Assembly: GCA_944389585.1 (NCBI GenBank)
Contig: CALXMW010000005.1
Span: 62,001-126,000 of the forward strand
Length of the DNA stretch: 64,000 bases
Reading direction: 5' to 3'
Source: an uncultured Kiritimatiellota bacterium
GTDB lineage: Bacteria > Verrucomicrobiota > Kiritimatiellia > RFP12 > DVOR01
Part shown: positions 8,754 through 19,463 of the stretch, piece by piece
How positions within the stretch are numbered: the first letter of the stretch is position 1
Layout of the letters: every line of letters begins with the position of its first letter
Notes under the pieces: model-generated
Seen by the model: only the letters and a program-made list of their open reading frames with translations
Databases searched by the model: none
What the model was told of the DNA's origin: nothing
Position numbers and translations under genes: made by a program

Positions 8754-9829
8754 TCCGCGACGGCGTCGGCGATGAGGTCGCCGACTTGCTCGGTGGTGAA
8801 GCCCATCTCGTTGGCGAGCTGGCTCTTCATCCTGGGGGTGACGGAGGCGATGGCGCGGGTGATGGCGTTCGCGGCCTCGGCCTCGCCCAGGTGCTCGAGC
8901 ATCATGGCGCCGGCGCCGATGGCGGCGATGGGGTTGATGGCGTGCTTGCCGGTCCACATGGGGGCGGTGCCGCCGATGGGCTCGAACATGGAGACGCCGT
9001 TGGGGTTGATGTTGCCGCCGGAGCTGACGCCGAGGCCGCCCTGGGTGATGGCCGCGAGGTCGGTGATGATGTCGCCGAACATGTTTTCGGTGACGATGAC
9101 GTCGAACATCTCGGGGGAGGCGACCATGTAGAGGGTGGTGGCGTCGACGTGGAAGTATTGCCGCTCGACGTCGGGGTAGTCGGCGCCGACCTCGGCGAAG
9201 ACGCGGTTCCAGAGCTGGTACATGTAGGTGAGGACGTTGGATTTGCCCACCAGCGCGAGGGTGTTCTTCTCGCCCACGCCGCGGGCCTTCTTGCCGTATT
9301 TGCGGGCGTATTCGAAGGCGTAGCGGCAGCAGCGCTCGACCTGTTCGTAGGTGTAGGCCATCACCTGGGTGGCGACGGCGTCGGTGCTGTCGGGGCGGGA
9401 GATGCCGCCCATGCCGGTGTAGAGGCCGCCGGAGTTCTCGCGCACGACGCAGTAGTCGATGTCCGCGGGGCCCTTGCCCTTGAGCGGGGTCTCGACGCCG
9501 GGGTAGAGGCGGATGGGGCGCAGGTTGATGTATTGGTCGAGCTCGAAGCGCATCCGCAGGAGGATACCCTTTTCAAGGATGCCGGGCGTGACGCGCGGGT
9601 CGCCGATGGCGCCCAGGAACATCGCGTCGTGGCCGCGGAACTCCTCGAGCACGCTGTCGGGGAGGATCTCGCCGGTGGCGAGGTAGCGCCCCGCGCCCAC
9701 GTCGTAGGGGGTCGCCTCCAGCTTGAAGCCGAACTTGCGCTCGGCGGCGTTGAGGACCTTCATGCCCTCGGCGATGACCTCGGGGCCGGTGCCGTCACCT
9801 GGGACGACGGCGATTTTGTAGTGCTTCAT
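8750..9829 (-). CDS. leuB: 3-isopropylmalate dehydrogenase family protein
   Basis: This 359-residue protein belongs to the isocitrate/isopropylmalate dehydrogenase family: N-terminal IAVVPGDGTGPEV, the RFELDQYINLRP substrate strand, VVRENSGGLYTG, and the metal-binding Asp motif MFGDIITD followed by the NAD loop GTAPMWTGK. LeuB oxidises and decarboxylates 3-isopropylmalate in leucine synthesis. The ENSGGLYTG loop also fits related tartrate or homoisocitrate dehydrogenases, and no leuA, leuC or leuD is in the window, so the substrate is the most likely one rather than a proven one. Both ends overlap neighbours in ATGA, giving tight translational coupling. Confidence 0.8.
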   Translation of the reverse strand: MKHYKIAVVPGDGTGPEVIAEGMKVLNAAERKFGFKLEATPYDVGAGRYLATGEILPDSVLEEFRGHDAMFLGAIGDPRVTPGILEKGILLRMRFELDQYINLRPIRLYPGVETPLKGKGPADIDYCVVRENSGGLYTGMGGISRPDSTDAVATQVMAYTYEQVERCCRYAFEYARKYGKKARGVGEKNTLALVGKSNVLTYMYQLWNRVFAEVGADYPDVERQYFHVDATTLYMVASPEMFDVIVTENMFGDIITDLAAITQGGLGVSSGGNINPNGVSMFEPIGGTAPMWTGKHAINPIAAIGAGAMMLEHLGEAEAANAITRAIASVTPRMKSQLANEMGFTTEQVGDLIADAVAE

Positions 9830-11277
9830 GCTTCCTGTCTTTCTTCTGGGAGAAGGGTCAAAAGGGTCTGCGTGTCGAGCGCCAGGCCGCGTTGCGAGAG
9901 GGCCGCGCACCGCCGCAGGAGGGCCTCCGCCTCGGGGTGGGGGAGCTGGGGGATGCGGCCCACGAAGATGCGCGCGTGGCCGGTGCGCTCGGCCTGGGCG
10001 GCGGAGACGCCGAGCTCCTCGATGAGCTTCTCGCCGGGGCGCGCGCCGGTGAAGACGATGGGGATGTCCTTGCCCGGGCGCAGGCCCGAGAGGCGGATCA
10101 TCGTCTCGGCCAGGGAGAGGATGGTCATGGGCTTGCCCATGTCCAGGACGAAGATTTCGCCGCCCTTGGCGAAGGTCGCGGCCTGGAGCACCAGCCCGCT
10201 GGCCTCGGCGATGGTCATGAAGTAGCGCTCCATGCGCGGGTCGGTGACCGTCACGGGCCCGCCCTTGGCGATTTGCTCGCGGAAGCGCGGCACCACCGAG
10301 CCCGAGGAGCCGAGCACGTTGCCGAAGCGCACGGCGCAGAAGCGCGTGCCGCCCTCGGCCGCCAAGTCCCGCACGAAGATTTCCGCCAGGCGTTTGGAGA
10401 GGCCGAGCGCCGAGACGGGGTGGATGGCCTTGTCCGTGGAGATGAGCACGAAGGTGCCGACGCCGGCGGCGCGCGCCTCCTCGGCCAGGGTGCGGGTGGC
10501 CAGGGCGTTGTTGCGCAGGGCCTCGACGGGGTTGCGCTCCATCATGGGCACGTGCTTGTAGGCCGCCGCGTGGAGGAGGAAGTCGGGGCGCTCGCGCGCC
10601 AGCAACTCGCGCATGAGGGCGCGGTCGCCGCAGTCGGCCACCACGGGCACGAGGCGCCCGTCCTCGCTTTCGCCGTCGGCGAGGGGGGTGTGGATTTGGT
10701 AGAGTGCGGCCTCGGAGAGCTCCACGAGGACGAGGCGTTTGGGTTTGGCGGCCCAGACTTGGCGCGCCAGCTCGCCGCCGATGGAGCCGCCCGCGCCGGT
10801 GACGAGGACGACCTTGCCGCGGAAGCCTTCGCGCACGGCCTGCGTGCCCACCTCGCTCTCGCCGCGCCCCAGCAGGTCGGCCACCTCGATGGGGCGCAGT
10901 TGGAGGCGCCGCACGTAGCGCGCGGCCAGGAGCCCGGCCAGGGCGAGCACGCCGGCCATGATGGCGACGCTCGCGGGCGGGCGGGCCACGATGAAGGCGT
11001 CGCCCGGCAGGATGGCGTAGCGCAGGAGCAGCTGGCAGGCCACGGTGAAGCCAACCGCGCCGGCGAAGCGCGGCAGGTTGCGCAGGGAAATCGTCCGTGG
11101 GCTCAGCCGGTGGCAGCGGAAGAGGAGGAGCCCCGCCCAGCCCAGCGCGAAGGCCGGGAGGAAGCCGCAGAGCACCGGGCCCCACCCCCACGTCGGCGTC
11201 CCGAAGTCGAAACGCAACAGGAAGGCCGCCAGGTAGGCGGCGAGGAGGATGAGGCTGTCGGCCAGGGCGCGGGTCAT
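9826..11277 (-). CDS. Membrane-anchored nucleotide-sugar dehydratase/epimerase (CapD/FlaA1-like, short)
   Basis: Four hydrophobic helices (about 5-125) are followed by an extended SDR domain with NAD-binding GAGGSIGGE (161-169), STDKA (280-284) and the Lys of the catalytic pair at 295. Proteins of this family make 4-keto-6-deoxy amino sugars for surface glycans. At 483 residues it is shorter than the usual 600-650 and lacks the extra nucleotide-fold linker between the membrane part and the SDR domain. The position normally held by Tyr or Met four residues before the Lys is Leu291, so catalysis may differ. It lies between pgsA and leuB with ATGA overlaps on both sides. Confidence 0.82.
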   Translation of the reverse strand: MTRALADSLILLAAYLAAFLLRFDFGTPTWGWGPVLCGFLPAFALGWAGLLLFRCHRLSPRTISLRNLPRFAGAVGFTVACQLLLRYAILPGDAFIVARPPASVAIMAGVLALAGLLAARYVRRLQLRPIEVADLLGRGESEVGTQAVREGFRGKVVLVTGAGGSIGGELARQVWAAKPKRLVLVELSEAALYQIHTPLADGESEDGRLVPVVADCGDRALMRELLARERPDFLLHAAAYKHVPMMERNPVEALRNNALATRTLAEEARAAGVGTFVLISTDKAIHPVSALGLSKRLAEIFVRDLAAEGGTRFCAVRFGNVLGSSGSVVPRFREQIAKGGPVTVTDPRMERYFMTIAEASGLVLQAATFAKGGEIFVLDMGKPMTILSLAETMIRLSGLRPGKDIPIVFTGARPGEKLIEELGVSAAQAERTGHARIFVGRIPQLPHPEAEALLRRCAALSQRGLALDTQTLLTLLPEERQEA

Positions 11278-11948
11278 TTCTCGGAGATGCTGCGCTTGAT
11301 GTAGGGCAGGTAGTTGCGGGTGTAGACGTAGAGCGACCAGAAGTTCAGGAAGATGGCGAAGGCCTCGCCGGCGTAGATCAGCCAGCGGAACCACGTCATG
11401 GTCTCGGGCGGGTACTCGTAAATCATGATATAGAAGTAGATGAAGGCGCAAAGCGGGAAGGTCATCGCCGTGCGCACCTTGCCCAACATCGTGGCGGCGC
11501 AGTTGGCCCCGTAGAGCGTGCCGACCGAGCGCAGGAAGGTCACCCACTGGTCGCGCAGCAAATAGAGCACCGTCAGCACCACCATGAAGAGCGCGTGCCA
11601 GCGCTCGGGCTGTTTGCCGATGGGCAGGAGCCAGAGCAGGGTGGGGAAGACGACCAGGTAGAAGATTTTGTCCATCAAGGGGTCGCACATCGCGCCGAAC
11701 TTGGTCACCACCTTCCACTTCCGCGCGAGCGCCCCGTCGAAGAGGTCGGTCAGCGCCGAGAGGGCCAGGCACACCAGCGCCACCCAGGCCAGCGTGTAGC
11801 CCGGGTGCGTCGTCACCTCGTCCTTCAGGATGAAGCGCTGCACCTCCCAGCCATGGATCAGCGCCAGCACGAGGAAGGCCAGGATGAAGGGCACCCGGAT
11901 GAACGTGATGCCGTTCACCACCAACAAATGCAACTGCCGCAGGCTCAT
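11274..11948 (-). CDS. pgsA: CDP-alcohol phosphatidyltransferase, probably phosphatidylglycerophosphate synthase
   Basis: A 224-residue polytopic inner-membrane protein. It carries the full CDP-alcohol phosphotransferase signature, D-G-x2-A-R-x8-G-x3-D-x3-D, in the stretch beginning FDGALARK and ending CDPLMDK (about 73-98). Since a separate PssA-type member is encoded at 32871, this copy probably makes phosphatidylglycerophosphate. Its start is set by AAGGAG 6 nt before the ATG. It follows rlmB by 10 nt and its stop overlaps the next start. Confidence 0.82.
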   Translation of the reverse strand: MSLRQLHLLVVNGITFIRVPFILAFLVLALIHGWEVQRFILKDEVTTHPGYTLAWVALVCLALSALTDLFDGALARKWKVVTKFGAMCDPLMDKIFYLVVFPTLLWLLPIGKQPERWHALFMVVLTVLYLLRDQWVTFLRSVGTLYGANCAATMLGKVRTAMTFPLCAFIYFYIMIYEYPPETMTWFRWLIYAGEAFAIFLNFWSLYVYTRNYLPYIKRSISEK

Positions 11949-11958
11949 CGTCCGCTCC

Positions 11959-12723
11959 TTATCGTTTCGCGCCCTTCTGCCGCACGGCCTCGAAGAGGGC
12001 CACCGCGCCCGCCACCGCCGCGTTCAGCGAGGCCACCTGCCCCGCCATGGGGATCAGGCCGATGAAATCGCACGTCTTCCCGACGAGGTGCCCCAAGCCC
12101 TCCCCCTCGTTCCCCACCACGATGCCGCAACGCCCGCGGAAGTCGATCTCCGTGTAAGGCTTCGCCTCCTCGGTCAAATCCAGCCCCGTCAGCCACACGT
12201 TGCGCTCCTGCAGGCCCTTCATCGCCTGGGCCAGGTTCACCACGTGCGCGATCCGCAGATGCTCGGCCGCCCCCGCCGAGGCCCGCACCACCGCCGGCGT
12301 CACCAACACCCCGCGGTCTTCCGGGATGATCACCCCGCACACCCCGCACGCCTCCGCCGTGCGCAACAGCGAGCCCACGTTCTGCGGATCCTCCAAATGG
12401 TCCAAAATCAGCACGATGGCCTCGGGGTCGGCCTCCGCGGCCTCATAGATTTCCTCCACCCCCACGTAAGGATACCCGCCCACGCGCACCGCGCAGCACT
12501 GATGGTTCAGCTGGCCCAAAATCCGGTCGCACTCGCCGCGCTGGGCCGCCCGCACCGGGATCCGCCGCGCCCGGGCGATGGCGAGCATCTCCTCGGTCTC
12601 CTCCGTCGCCGGCCCCGACGGCACGATCAGCTCGTGGAACTCCCGGCGCCCCGCCCGGAGCGTCTCCAACACCGGGCGCCGGCCATAAATCCAGCCTTCT
12701 TTCCGTTTGCCACGCTTATCCAT
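11959..12723 (-). CDS. rlmB: 23S rRNA (guanosine-2'-O-)-methyltransferase, SpoU/TrmH family
   Basis: A 254-residue SPOUT methyltransferase. An N-terminal substrate-binding domain begins with YGRRPVLETL, and the knotted C-terminal domain holds motif 1 (NVGSLLRTAEA), motif 2 (GIVVGNEGEGL) and motif 3 (IPMAGQVASLNAAVA). RlmB methylates G2251 of 23S rRNA. It heads a five-gene run with pgsA, the CapD-like gene, leuB and ispA. There is no Shine-Dalgarno; the ATG lies 7 nt after a -10 box, so the message is probably leaderless. Confidence 0.92.
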   Translation of the reverse strand: MDKRGKRKEGWIYGRRPVLETLRAGRREFHELIVPSGPATEETEEMLAIARARRIPVRAAQRGECDRILGQLNHQCCAVRVGGYPYVGVEEIYEAAEADPEAIVLILDHLEDPQNVGSLLRTAEACGVCGVIIPEDRGVLVTPAVVRASAGAAEHLRIAHVVNLAQAMKGLQERNVWLTGLDLTEEAKPYTEIDFRGRCGIVVGNEGEGLGHLVGKTCDFIGLIPMAGQVASLNAAVAGAVALFEAVRQKGAKR

Positions 12724-12730
12724 GCCCGCC

Positions 12731-12739
12731 AGTATACCA
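12731..12739 (-). promoter_or_regulatory. Extended -10 promoter for rlmB, leaderless
   Basis: Leftward reading gives ATTTTGGTATACT, with TGG-TATACT at 12739-12731. The hexamer ends 7 nt before the rlmB ATG (12723), so transcription should begin at or next to the A of the start codon. Confidence 0.7.
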
Positions 12740-12793
12740 AAATCCGCGCGCTCCCGCCAAACCCCGCGCCCCCGCGGCGGGCGCGCCCAAGTA

Positions 12794-12802
12794 TGCTAAA
12801 CT
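12794..12802 (+). promoter_or_regulatory. Extended -10 promoter for the small secreted protein gene
   Basis: TGC-TAAACT lies 23 nt before the ATG at 12826, leaving room for a short leader that carries a perfect AAGGAGG. It is back to back with the rlmB promoter. Confidence 0.55.
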
Positions 12803-12825
12803 ATTGCCAAGACAAGGAGGCGACG

Positions 12826-13335
12826 ATGAAAGGTTTGCTCATGGTGTTGGCGGCCATGGCCGCGGGGATGGCCACTGCGGGGCCCGGGCGGCGCCCGCCG
12901 CCGAGGCGCCCCCACCGCCCGCCGCCCCCGCCGCCGGCGGTCTTCCCCCATCGGGTGCGGCCGCCGGGTTGGGGCTGGGGGGTGAACGTGGGGCCGTGGG
13001 GCGGCAGCCTCAGCGTGGGGACGCGCGTGGGGCGGCGCGGCTTCATCGGCACGTCCTGGCCGATCTTCCCGCCGCCCGTGCCGGTGGTGGAGCGTCAGAC
13101 GACCATCGTCGTGCAGCCGCCCGCGCAGGAGGTGATCGAGGCGAAGACGGCGCGGGAGGAGGCGGGAGAGGACGCGGAAAAGGCCCAGACGGCGCGCGAG
13201 CCGGGGATTTTGCCGGCCTTCGTGCCGCGCGCGGACGGTTCGCCGCGCACGTGGGTGGAGGGCCATTGGAAGGTGACGCGCGGGTTGGACGGCGAGGAAC
13301 TGACGCGCACCTGGGTGCCGGGCCATTGGGAATAA
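12826..13335 (+). CDS. Small secreted Pro/Arg-rich protein with two WVxGHW repeats
   Basis: I do not recognise a characterised family. The 169-residue product has a signal peptide (about 1-18, GLLMVLAAMAAGMATAG), a Pro/Arg-rich stretch (20-45), a Gly/Trp-rich segment, and a charged region before a C-terminal pair of WVxGHW motifs (near residues 144 and 164). Such W-x-x-G-H-W repeats occur in small secreted proteins of unknown function. The start is certain: AAGGAGG lies 5 nt before the ATG. It is a single-gene unit with its own promoter and a strong terminator directly after the stop. Confidence 0.75.
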   Translation: MKGLLMVLAAMAAGMATAGPGRRPPPRRPHRPPPPPPAVFPHRVRPPGWGWGVNVGPWGGSLSVGTRVGRRGFIGTSWPIFPPPVPVVERQTTIVVQPPAQEVIEAKTAREEAGEDAEKAQTAREPGILPAFVPRADGSPRTWVEGHWKVTRGLDGEELTRTWVPGHWE

Positions 13336-13340
13336 AGGCA

Positions 13341-13376
13341 AAGGGCCGGGGCGGCGCCCCGGCCCTTTCTTTTTTT
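13341..13376 (+). terminator. Rho-independent terminator
   Basis: A 12-bp stem (AAGGGCCGGGGC pairing with GCCCCGGCCCTT, loop GGC) is followed by TCTTTTTTT. It ends the small secreted gene; pyrC converges on it from the right, ending at 13392. Confidence 0.92.
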
Positions 13377-13391
13377 CGTCGCCCGGTCGGC

Positions 13392-14684
13392 TCAAAGGGC
13401 AGGGGCGCGGAGGCGGCCGCGGCGGTAGGTGGCGATGGCCCGGCCGTGGAGGGTCTGCCCGGCCCACGGGGTGTTGGCGGACTTGCTGGCGGAGCGGGCG
13501 GGGTCGACGACCCATTCGTCGTCGGGCGCGAGGATGGCAAGCTCGGCGGGGGCGCCGGGGGCGAGGGTGGGGGGTGGCAGGCCGATGAGGGCGTTGGGGG
13601 CGGTGACCCAGGCGGCGGCCCAGGCGAGGGGGGCCATGCCGCATTGGCGCACCATGACGTCCCACGTGACGGCGACGGCGGTCTCCAGGCCGATGATGCC
13701 GAAGGGGGCGGCCTGGAAGCCTTTGTTCTTGGTGGCGGGGGCGTGGGGGGCGTGGTCGGTGGCGAAAACCGTGAGGGTGCCTTCGAGGACGCCTTGGCGG
13801 AGGGCCTGGACGTCGGCGCGGGTGCCGAGGGGCGGGTTCATGCGCCAGTTGCCGTCGTTGCCGGGGATGTCCTCGGCGGCGAGGGCGAGGTGGTGGGGGG
13901 TGGCCTCGGCGGTGACGGGGAGGCCCTCGGCGCGGGCCTGGCGCACGAGGTCGACGCTTTCGGCGCAGGAGAGGTGTTGGAGGTGGAGGGCGCAGCCGGT
14001 GGCGCGGCAGAGGGCGATGTCGGCGCGGACGGCCTCGACCTCGGCCTCGGGGGGGAAGAGGGGCAGGCCGAGGGCGCGGGCGGCGGGGCAGTCGCGCACG
14101 ACGCCGCCGTCTTGGAGGCGGGGGAGGACGGCGTGATCCATGACGGGGCGGCCGAGCTTCTTGGCGCGGAGCATGACCACGCGCATGACCTCCGGGTCGG
14201 CGACCATGGCGCCGTCGTCGGAGAAGGCGACGGCGCCGGCCTCCTCGAGGGCCTCGAGGGGGGCGCAGACCTTGCCGGCGCGGCCGAGGGTGGCGCAGGC
14301 GCTGGGGAAGATGGAGACGGGGGTCTGGGCGGCGCGGGCGCGGCGGACGAGGTCGGGGGTGTCGGTGGGCGGGTTGGTGTTGGGCATGGTGACGACGCGG
14401 GTGAAACCGCCGTTGGCGGCGGCCGCGGCGCCGGAGAGGAGGTCCTCGGCGTCGGTGGCGCCGGGGTCGCGGAAGTGGACGTGGACGTCGCAGAGGCCCG
14501 GGGTGACGACGAGGCCGGGGCGGTCGATGACCGTGAGGCGGGCGGCGGGGGGGAGCTTGGCGGGGACGGGGGCGAGGCGGCCCTCCGCGTCGACAAAGAG
14601 CGCGCCCTGCTCGTCGCGGCCGTTCGCGGGGTCGAGGAGGCGGGCGTGGGGGATGTAGAGGGCCTTCTGGGGTTCGTTCTTCAT
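13392..14684 (-). CDS. pyrC: Dihydroorotase, type I
   Basis: A 430-residue amidohydrolase that closes carbamoyl-aspartate to dihydroorotate in pyrimidine synthesis. Zinc-binding DVHVHFRDPG lies near residue 65; MPNTNPPTD (substrate loop), FSDDG, a His in LQHLSC, TPHHL and the catalytic ATDHAPH segment follow in family order. It is a single-gene unit. There is no Shine-Dalgarno; the -10 box ends 9 nt before the ATG and overlaps the T-run of the clpB terminator. Confidence 0.93.
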   Translation of the reverse strand: MKNEPQKALYIPHARLLDPANGRDEQGALFVDAEGRLAPVPAKLPPAARLTVIDRPGLVVTPGLCDVHVHFRDPGATDAEDLLSGAAAAANGGFTRVVTMPNTNPPTDTPDLVRRARAAQTPVSIFPSACATLGRAGKVCAPLEALEEAGAVAFSDDGAMVADPEVMRVVMLRAKKLGRPVMDHAVLPRLQDGGVVRDCPAARALGLPLFPPEAEVEAVRADIALCRATGCALHLQHLSCAESVDLVRQARAEGLPVTAEATPHHLALAAEDIPGNDGNWRMNPPLGTRADVQALRQGVLEGTLTVFATDHAPHAPATKNKGFQAAPFGIIGLETAVAVTWDVMVRQCGMAPLAWAAAWVTAPNALIGLPPPTLAPGAPAELAILAPDDEWVVDPARSASKSANTPWAGQTLHGRAIATYRRGRLRAPAL

Positions 14685-14693
14685 GGCGCCTGA

Positions 14694-14702
14694 AGTATAG
14701 CA
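14694..14702 (-). promoter_or_regulatory. Extended -10 promoter for pyrC
   Basis: Leftward reading gives GGTTTTTGCTATACT. TGC-TATACT (14702-14694) ends 9 nt before the pyrC ATG. Its leading T-run is also the T-tract of the clpB terminator. Confidence 0.7.
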
Positions 14703-14733
14703 AAAACCCCGCGGGACGATGCCCTCGCGGGGT
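14701..14733 (-). terminator. Terminator after clpB
   Basis: Leftward, ACCCCGCG pairs with CGCGGGGT across a 12-nt loop and is followed by TTTTTG. It lies about 30 nt after the clpB stop. Confidence 0.75.
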
Positions 14734-14761
14734 GGGTTGTGTCTGATACGGAGACAAAGGG

Positions 14762-17290
<2,529 letters not shown>

Positions 17291-17316
17291 GGTTGAAATC
17301 TCCTTCTGCCTGCCTT

Positions 17317-17333
17317 TGCAACTGGCGTGCCAA
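17317..17333 (-). promoter_or_regulatory. Sigma-54 (-24/-12) promoter for clpB
   Basis: Leftward the sequence is TTGGCACGCCAGTTGCA, matching the RpoN consensus TTGGCACG-N4-TTGCA at every fixed position with the required GG-N10-GC spacing. The -12 element lies about 27 nt before the ATG, placing the start of transcription just upstream of the Shine-Dalgarno. RpoN itself is encoded at 57361-58839. Confidence 0.85.
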
Positions 17334-17384
17334 AGCCCGCCGCCGCCCCAAGCGGGGCGTTTTCGGCGCCGGCCCTGCCACCGT

Positions 17385-17415
17385 GTGGCACGGTGTGCCA
17401 CTTGGGGCGTGCCAC
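17385..17415. repeat. TGGCAC inverted/direct repeat upstream of clpB
   Basis: GTGGCAC-GGT-GTGCCAC (17385-17401) is a 7-bp dyad, with a third GTGCCAC 14 bp further on (17409-17415). The same 15-bp dyad, with another copy 14 bp away, recurs at 60239-60279. It lies about 50-80 bp upstream of the clpB -24 box, a usual place for an enhancer-binding activator, but it could instead be a hairpin or repeat family. Confidence 0.55.
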
Positions 17416-17416
17416 G

Positions 17417-17444
17417 AAAAAGCCCCGGGCGGCGAGCCCGGGGC
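17417..17444 (-). terminator. Terminator after the GH20 gene
   Basis: Leftward, GCCCCGGGC pairs with GCCCGGGGC (loop TCGCC) and is followed by TTTTT. It begins about 20 nt after the GH20 stop. Confidence 0.9.
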
Positions 17445-17465
17445 CTTTGGCGCGCGGGGGGCGCG

Positions 17466-19367
17466 TCAGTCGGCCAGGCGGGTGGCGGGCTTGGCGAGGG
17501 TGAAGAACTTGCAGGTCTTGGGGTAGTGCTGGCGCACGGGGTTGCCCTCGACCCGCTTGCCGTCGACGGTGAGCCAGGTCTTGTGCTTTTCGGAGTGGAA
17601 GGTGAGCCGGACGGGTTTGCCCTTGGGGAGCGTGCAGTCGAAGGTGTACTGCGCGCCCTCGCGGCGGAAGCCGACGTTGCCGTTGACGGGGGAGACGGCA
17701 TAGAGGTCGGTCTCGGGGCCGGTGGCGAGCAGGAGGGGCTTGTCCTCGCCTTCGGGGACGGTGACGGTGAAGGCCATTTCCCAAGGCTGGGGCTCCTCGG
17801 CGTCGAGGGCCTTGGCTTGGGATTGGACTTGGGCGAGGAAGGCCTTGTAACCGCGGGTGTTGGCCGTGGCCCAGGTCTTCTGGGCGACGGTGGCGCAGTT
17901 TTTCTGGATGCGCGGCATCAGATCCTCGGCGCAGAGGCCGGGGTCGGTGAGGAAGGCGTTGTCGTTCCACATGGCCCAGGAGCCGCCGAGCACCTTGGAG
18001 CGGTCGAGATCCTCGGGCTTGGTCTTGGGGAAGGTGACGGGAGTCCAGTTGTCGTAGACCCATTGGGTGTTGAGGTCGTCGCCGTAGCCGCCGACGGAGC
18101 CGTTGCCGCTGGGGACGATGTACATCCAGATGTCGAGGGTGTTCATGATCTCAAAGCCGGCCTTGGTGGCCTCGACGGGATTCTGCCAGCCCATGCTCCA
18201 GATGTTCATCTGCACGCCGGTGGACTCCACGGGGGTCTTGCCGCGCTTGTGGCTGAAGGAGCCCCACAGGCGCGGGGTCTTGCCCTTGGAGCGGATGTGC
18301 TTGCAGAAGGCGTCGACGAACTTGCGATAGCTTTCGTTGTCGCCGTAATACTCGTCCGTGCCGGTGTGGACGACCTGGCCGGAGAAGACGCCTTCGTCGA
18401 TGTACTCATCGAAGATGGAGGCGACGAAGGGGAGGGTCTCGGGGTTGGAGAGGTCGAGCATCGCGGCGCGCTCCATGTCATGCTTGCCGCCGACGGAGCC
18501 TTTGTACATCAGGTCGGGGCGGACGCGCACCATCTGGAGGGCGTGGCCGGGGACGTCGAGCTCGGGGACGATGGTGACGCCCTGGGCGGCGGCCTCGGCG
18601 GTGAGGGCCTTGAACTGCTCCTTGGTGTAGAAGATGTCCTTGGAGGTGAGCTCGGGGTATTTGCCGTTCTCCAGGCGGAAGCCGCCGGCGGAGGGCTCGA
18701 CCTTGAGGATGTCGGCGGCGGTCTTCACCTCCTGCGGGAACCATTCGCCGTAGCGGTGGAGCCAGATGTAGTTGTCGGAGAGGTGAAGGTGCAGCTCGTT
18801 CAGCTTGTAGTACGCGCAGATCTTGGCCAGCTGGCGGAGGGTCTCCAGGGCGAAGGGCTTGCGGCCGCAGTCGAACATAAAGCCGCGCTTGGCGTATTCG
18901 GGCCAATCCTTGGCCACGCCGCCGGGGAAGGTGTCGCCCTGGTCGGCGAAGACTTGGAGGATGGTCCGGGTGCCCCAGAAGGCGCCGAGGGGGGTGGGGG
19001 CCTCGATGAGGATGCCGGATTGGCCGGCGGTGAGGGTGTAGGCTTCCGGGTTGGCCTTGTCGTCGGGGACGACGCGCAGGACAATGTCGCCGGGCTCGGC
19101 GCTCTTGGCGGTGAAGGTGAGCGTGCGCCAGAAGCCGGAGGTCTCGCGCACCAGCGGGCGCTTGATGTCGTCGGCGAAGGTCTGGGCGTAACGGGCGAGG
19201 GCGTCGCAGGCGTCCTCGGGGATGACGACGCGGGTGCCCTCGGTGAGGGAGAAGGCCCCGGTGTCGGCGTTGTCGCTCCATTCCCGGAGCTCGGGGATGA
19301 CGAAGGGCTTCGCGCACCAAGCGGTCGCCGCCGTCACCAGCATCGTGGCAAGAAGTGTCGTTTTCAT
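17466..19367 (-). CDS. Secreted beta-N-acetylhexosaminidase, GH20
   Basis: A 633-residue exported glycosidase (signal peptide about 1-19). A GH20b-like alpha/beta domain is followed by the catalytic barrel beginning [11 protein letters not shown]. The Asp-Glu pair for substrate-assisted catalysis lies in HTGTDEYYG (about 337-338), where most family members have GGDE, so the first Gly is replaced by Thr. The C-terminal 130 residues form a beta-rich domain of a sugar-binding or concanavalin-like type. It would remove GlcNAc or GalNAc from glycans such as mucin. The ATG follows a -10 box by 7 nt and is probably leaderless. Confidence 0.9.
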   Translation of the reverse strand: MKTTLLATMLVTAATAWCAKPFVIPELREWSDNADTGAFSLTEGTRVVIPEDACDALARYAQTFADDIKRPLVRETSGFWRTLTFTAKSAEPGDIVLRVVPDDKANPEAYTLTAGQSGILIEAPTPLGAFWGTRTILQVFADQGDTFPGGVAKDWPEYAKRGFMFDCGRKPFALETLRQLAKICAYYKLNELHLHLSDNYIWLHRYGEWFPQEVKTAADILKVEPSAGGFRLENGKYPELTSKDIFYTKEQFKALTAEAAAQGVTIVPELDVPGHALQMVRVRPDLMYKGSVGGKHDMERAAMLDLSNPETLPFVASIFDEYIDEGVFSGQVVHTGTDEYYGDNESYRKFVDAFCKHIRSKGKTPRLWGSFSHKRGKTPVESTGVQMNIWSMGWQNPVEATKAGFEIMNTLDIWMYIVPSGNGSVGGYGDDLNTQWVYDNWTPVTFPKTKPEDLDRSKVLGGSWAMWNDNAFLTDPGLCAEDLMPRIQKNCATVAQKTWATANTRGYKAFLAQVQSQAKALDAEEPQPWEMAFTVTVPEGEDKPLLLATGPETDLYAVSPVNGNVGFRREGAQYTFDCTLPKGKPVRLTFHSEKHKTWLTVDGKRVEGNPVRQHYPKTCKFFTLAKPATRLAD

Positions 19368-19374
19368 GCCTCTT

Positions 19375-19383
19375 AGGATAGCA
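19375..19383 (-). promoter_or_regulatory. Extended -10 promoter for GH20, leaderless
   Basis: Leftward TGC-TATCCT ends 7 nt before the ATG at 19367. The intervening AAGAGGC is too close to the ATG to act as a Shine-Dalgarno. Confidence 0.55.
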
Positions 19384-19463
19384 TGCTTTGGCCCGCCGCG
19401 CAGACATTTTTTTTCCCGCCGCGGGAGTGTGTGCCGTTGAACGCAGGGGTGCCCGACCGAGAG

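Noticed and set aside
12792-12813. Second sigma-54 promoter facing rlmB (leftward TTGGCAATAGTTTAGCA)
   Set aside because: GG-N10-GC spacing is met but the -12 element is poor and it overlaps the convincing promoter of the opposite gene; rlmB has its own extended -10 nearer to the ATG.
19403-19420. Terminator at TTTTTTTT-CCCGCCGCGGG
   Set aside because: The T-run precedes the stem on the + strand and would be an A-run on the other, so neither orientation gives a terminator.
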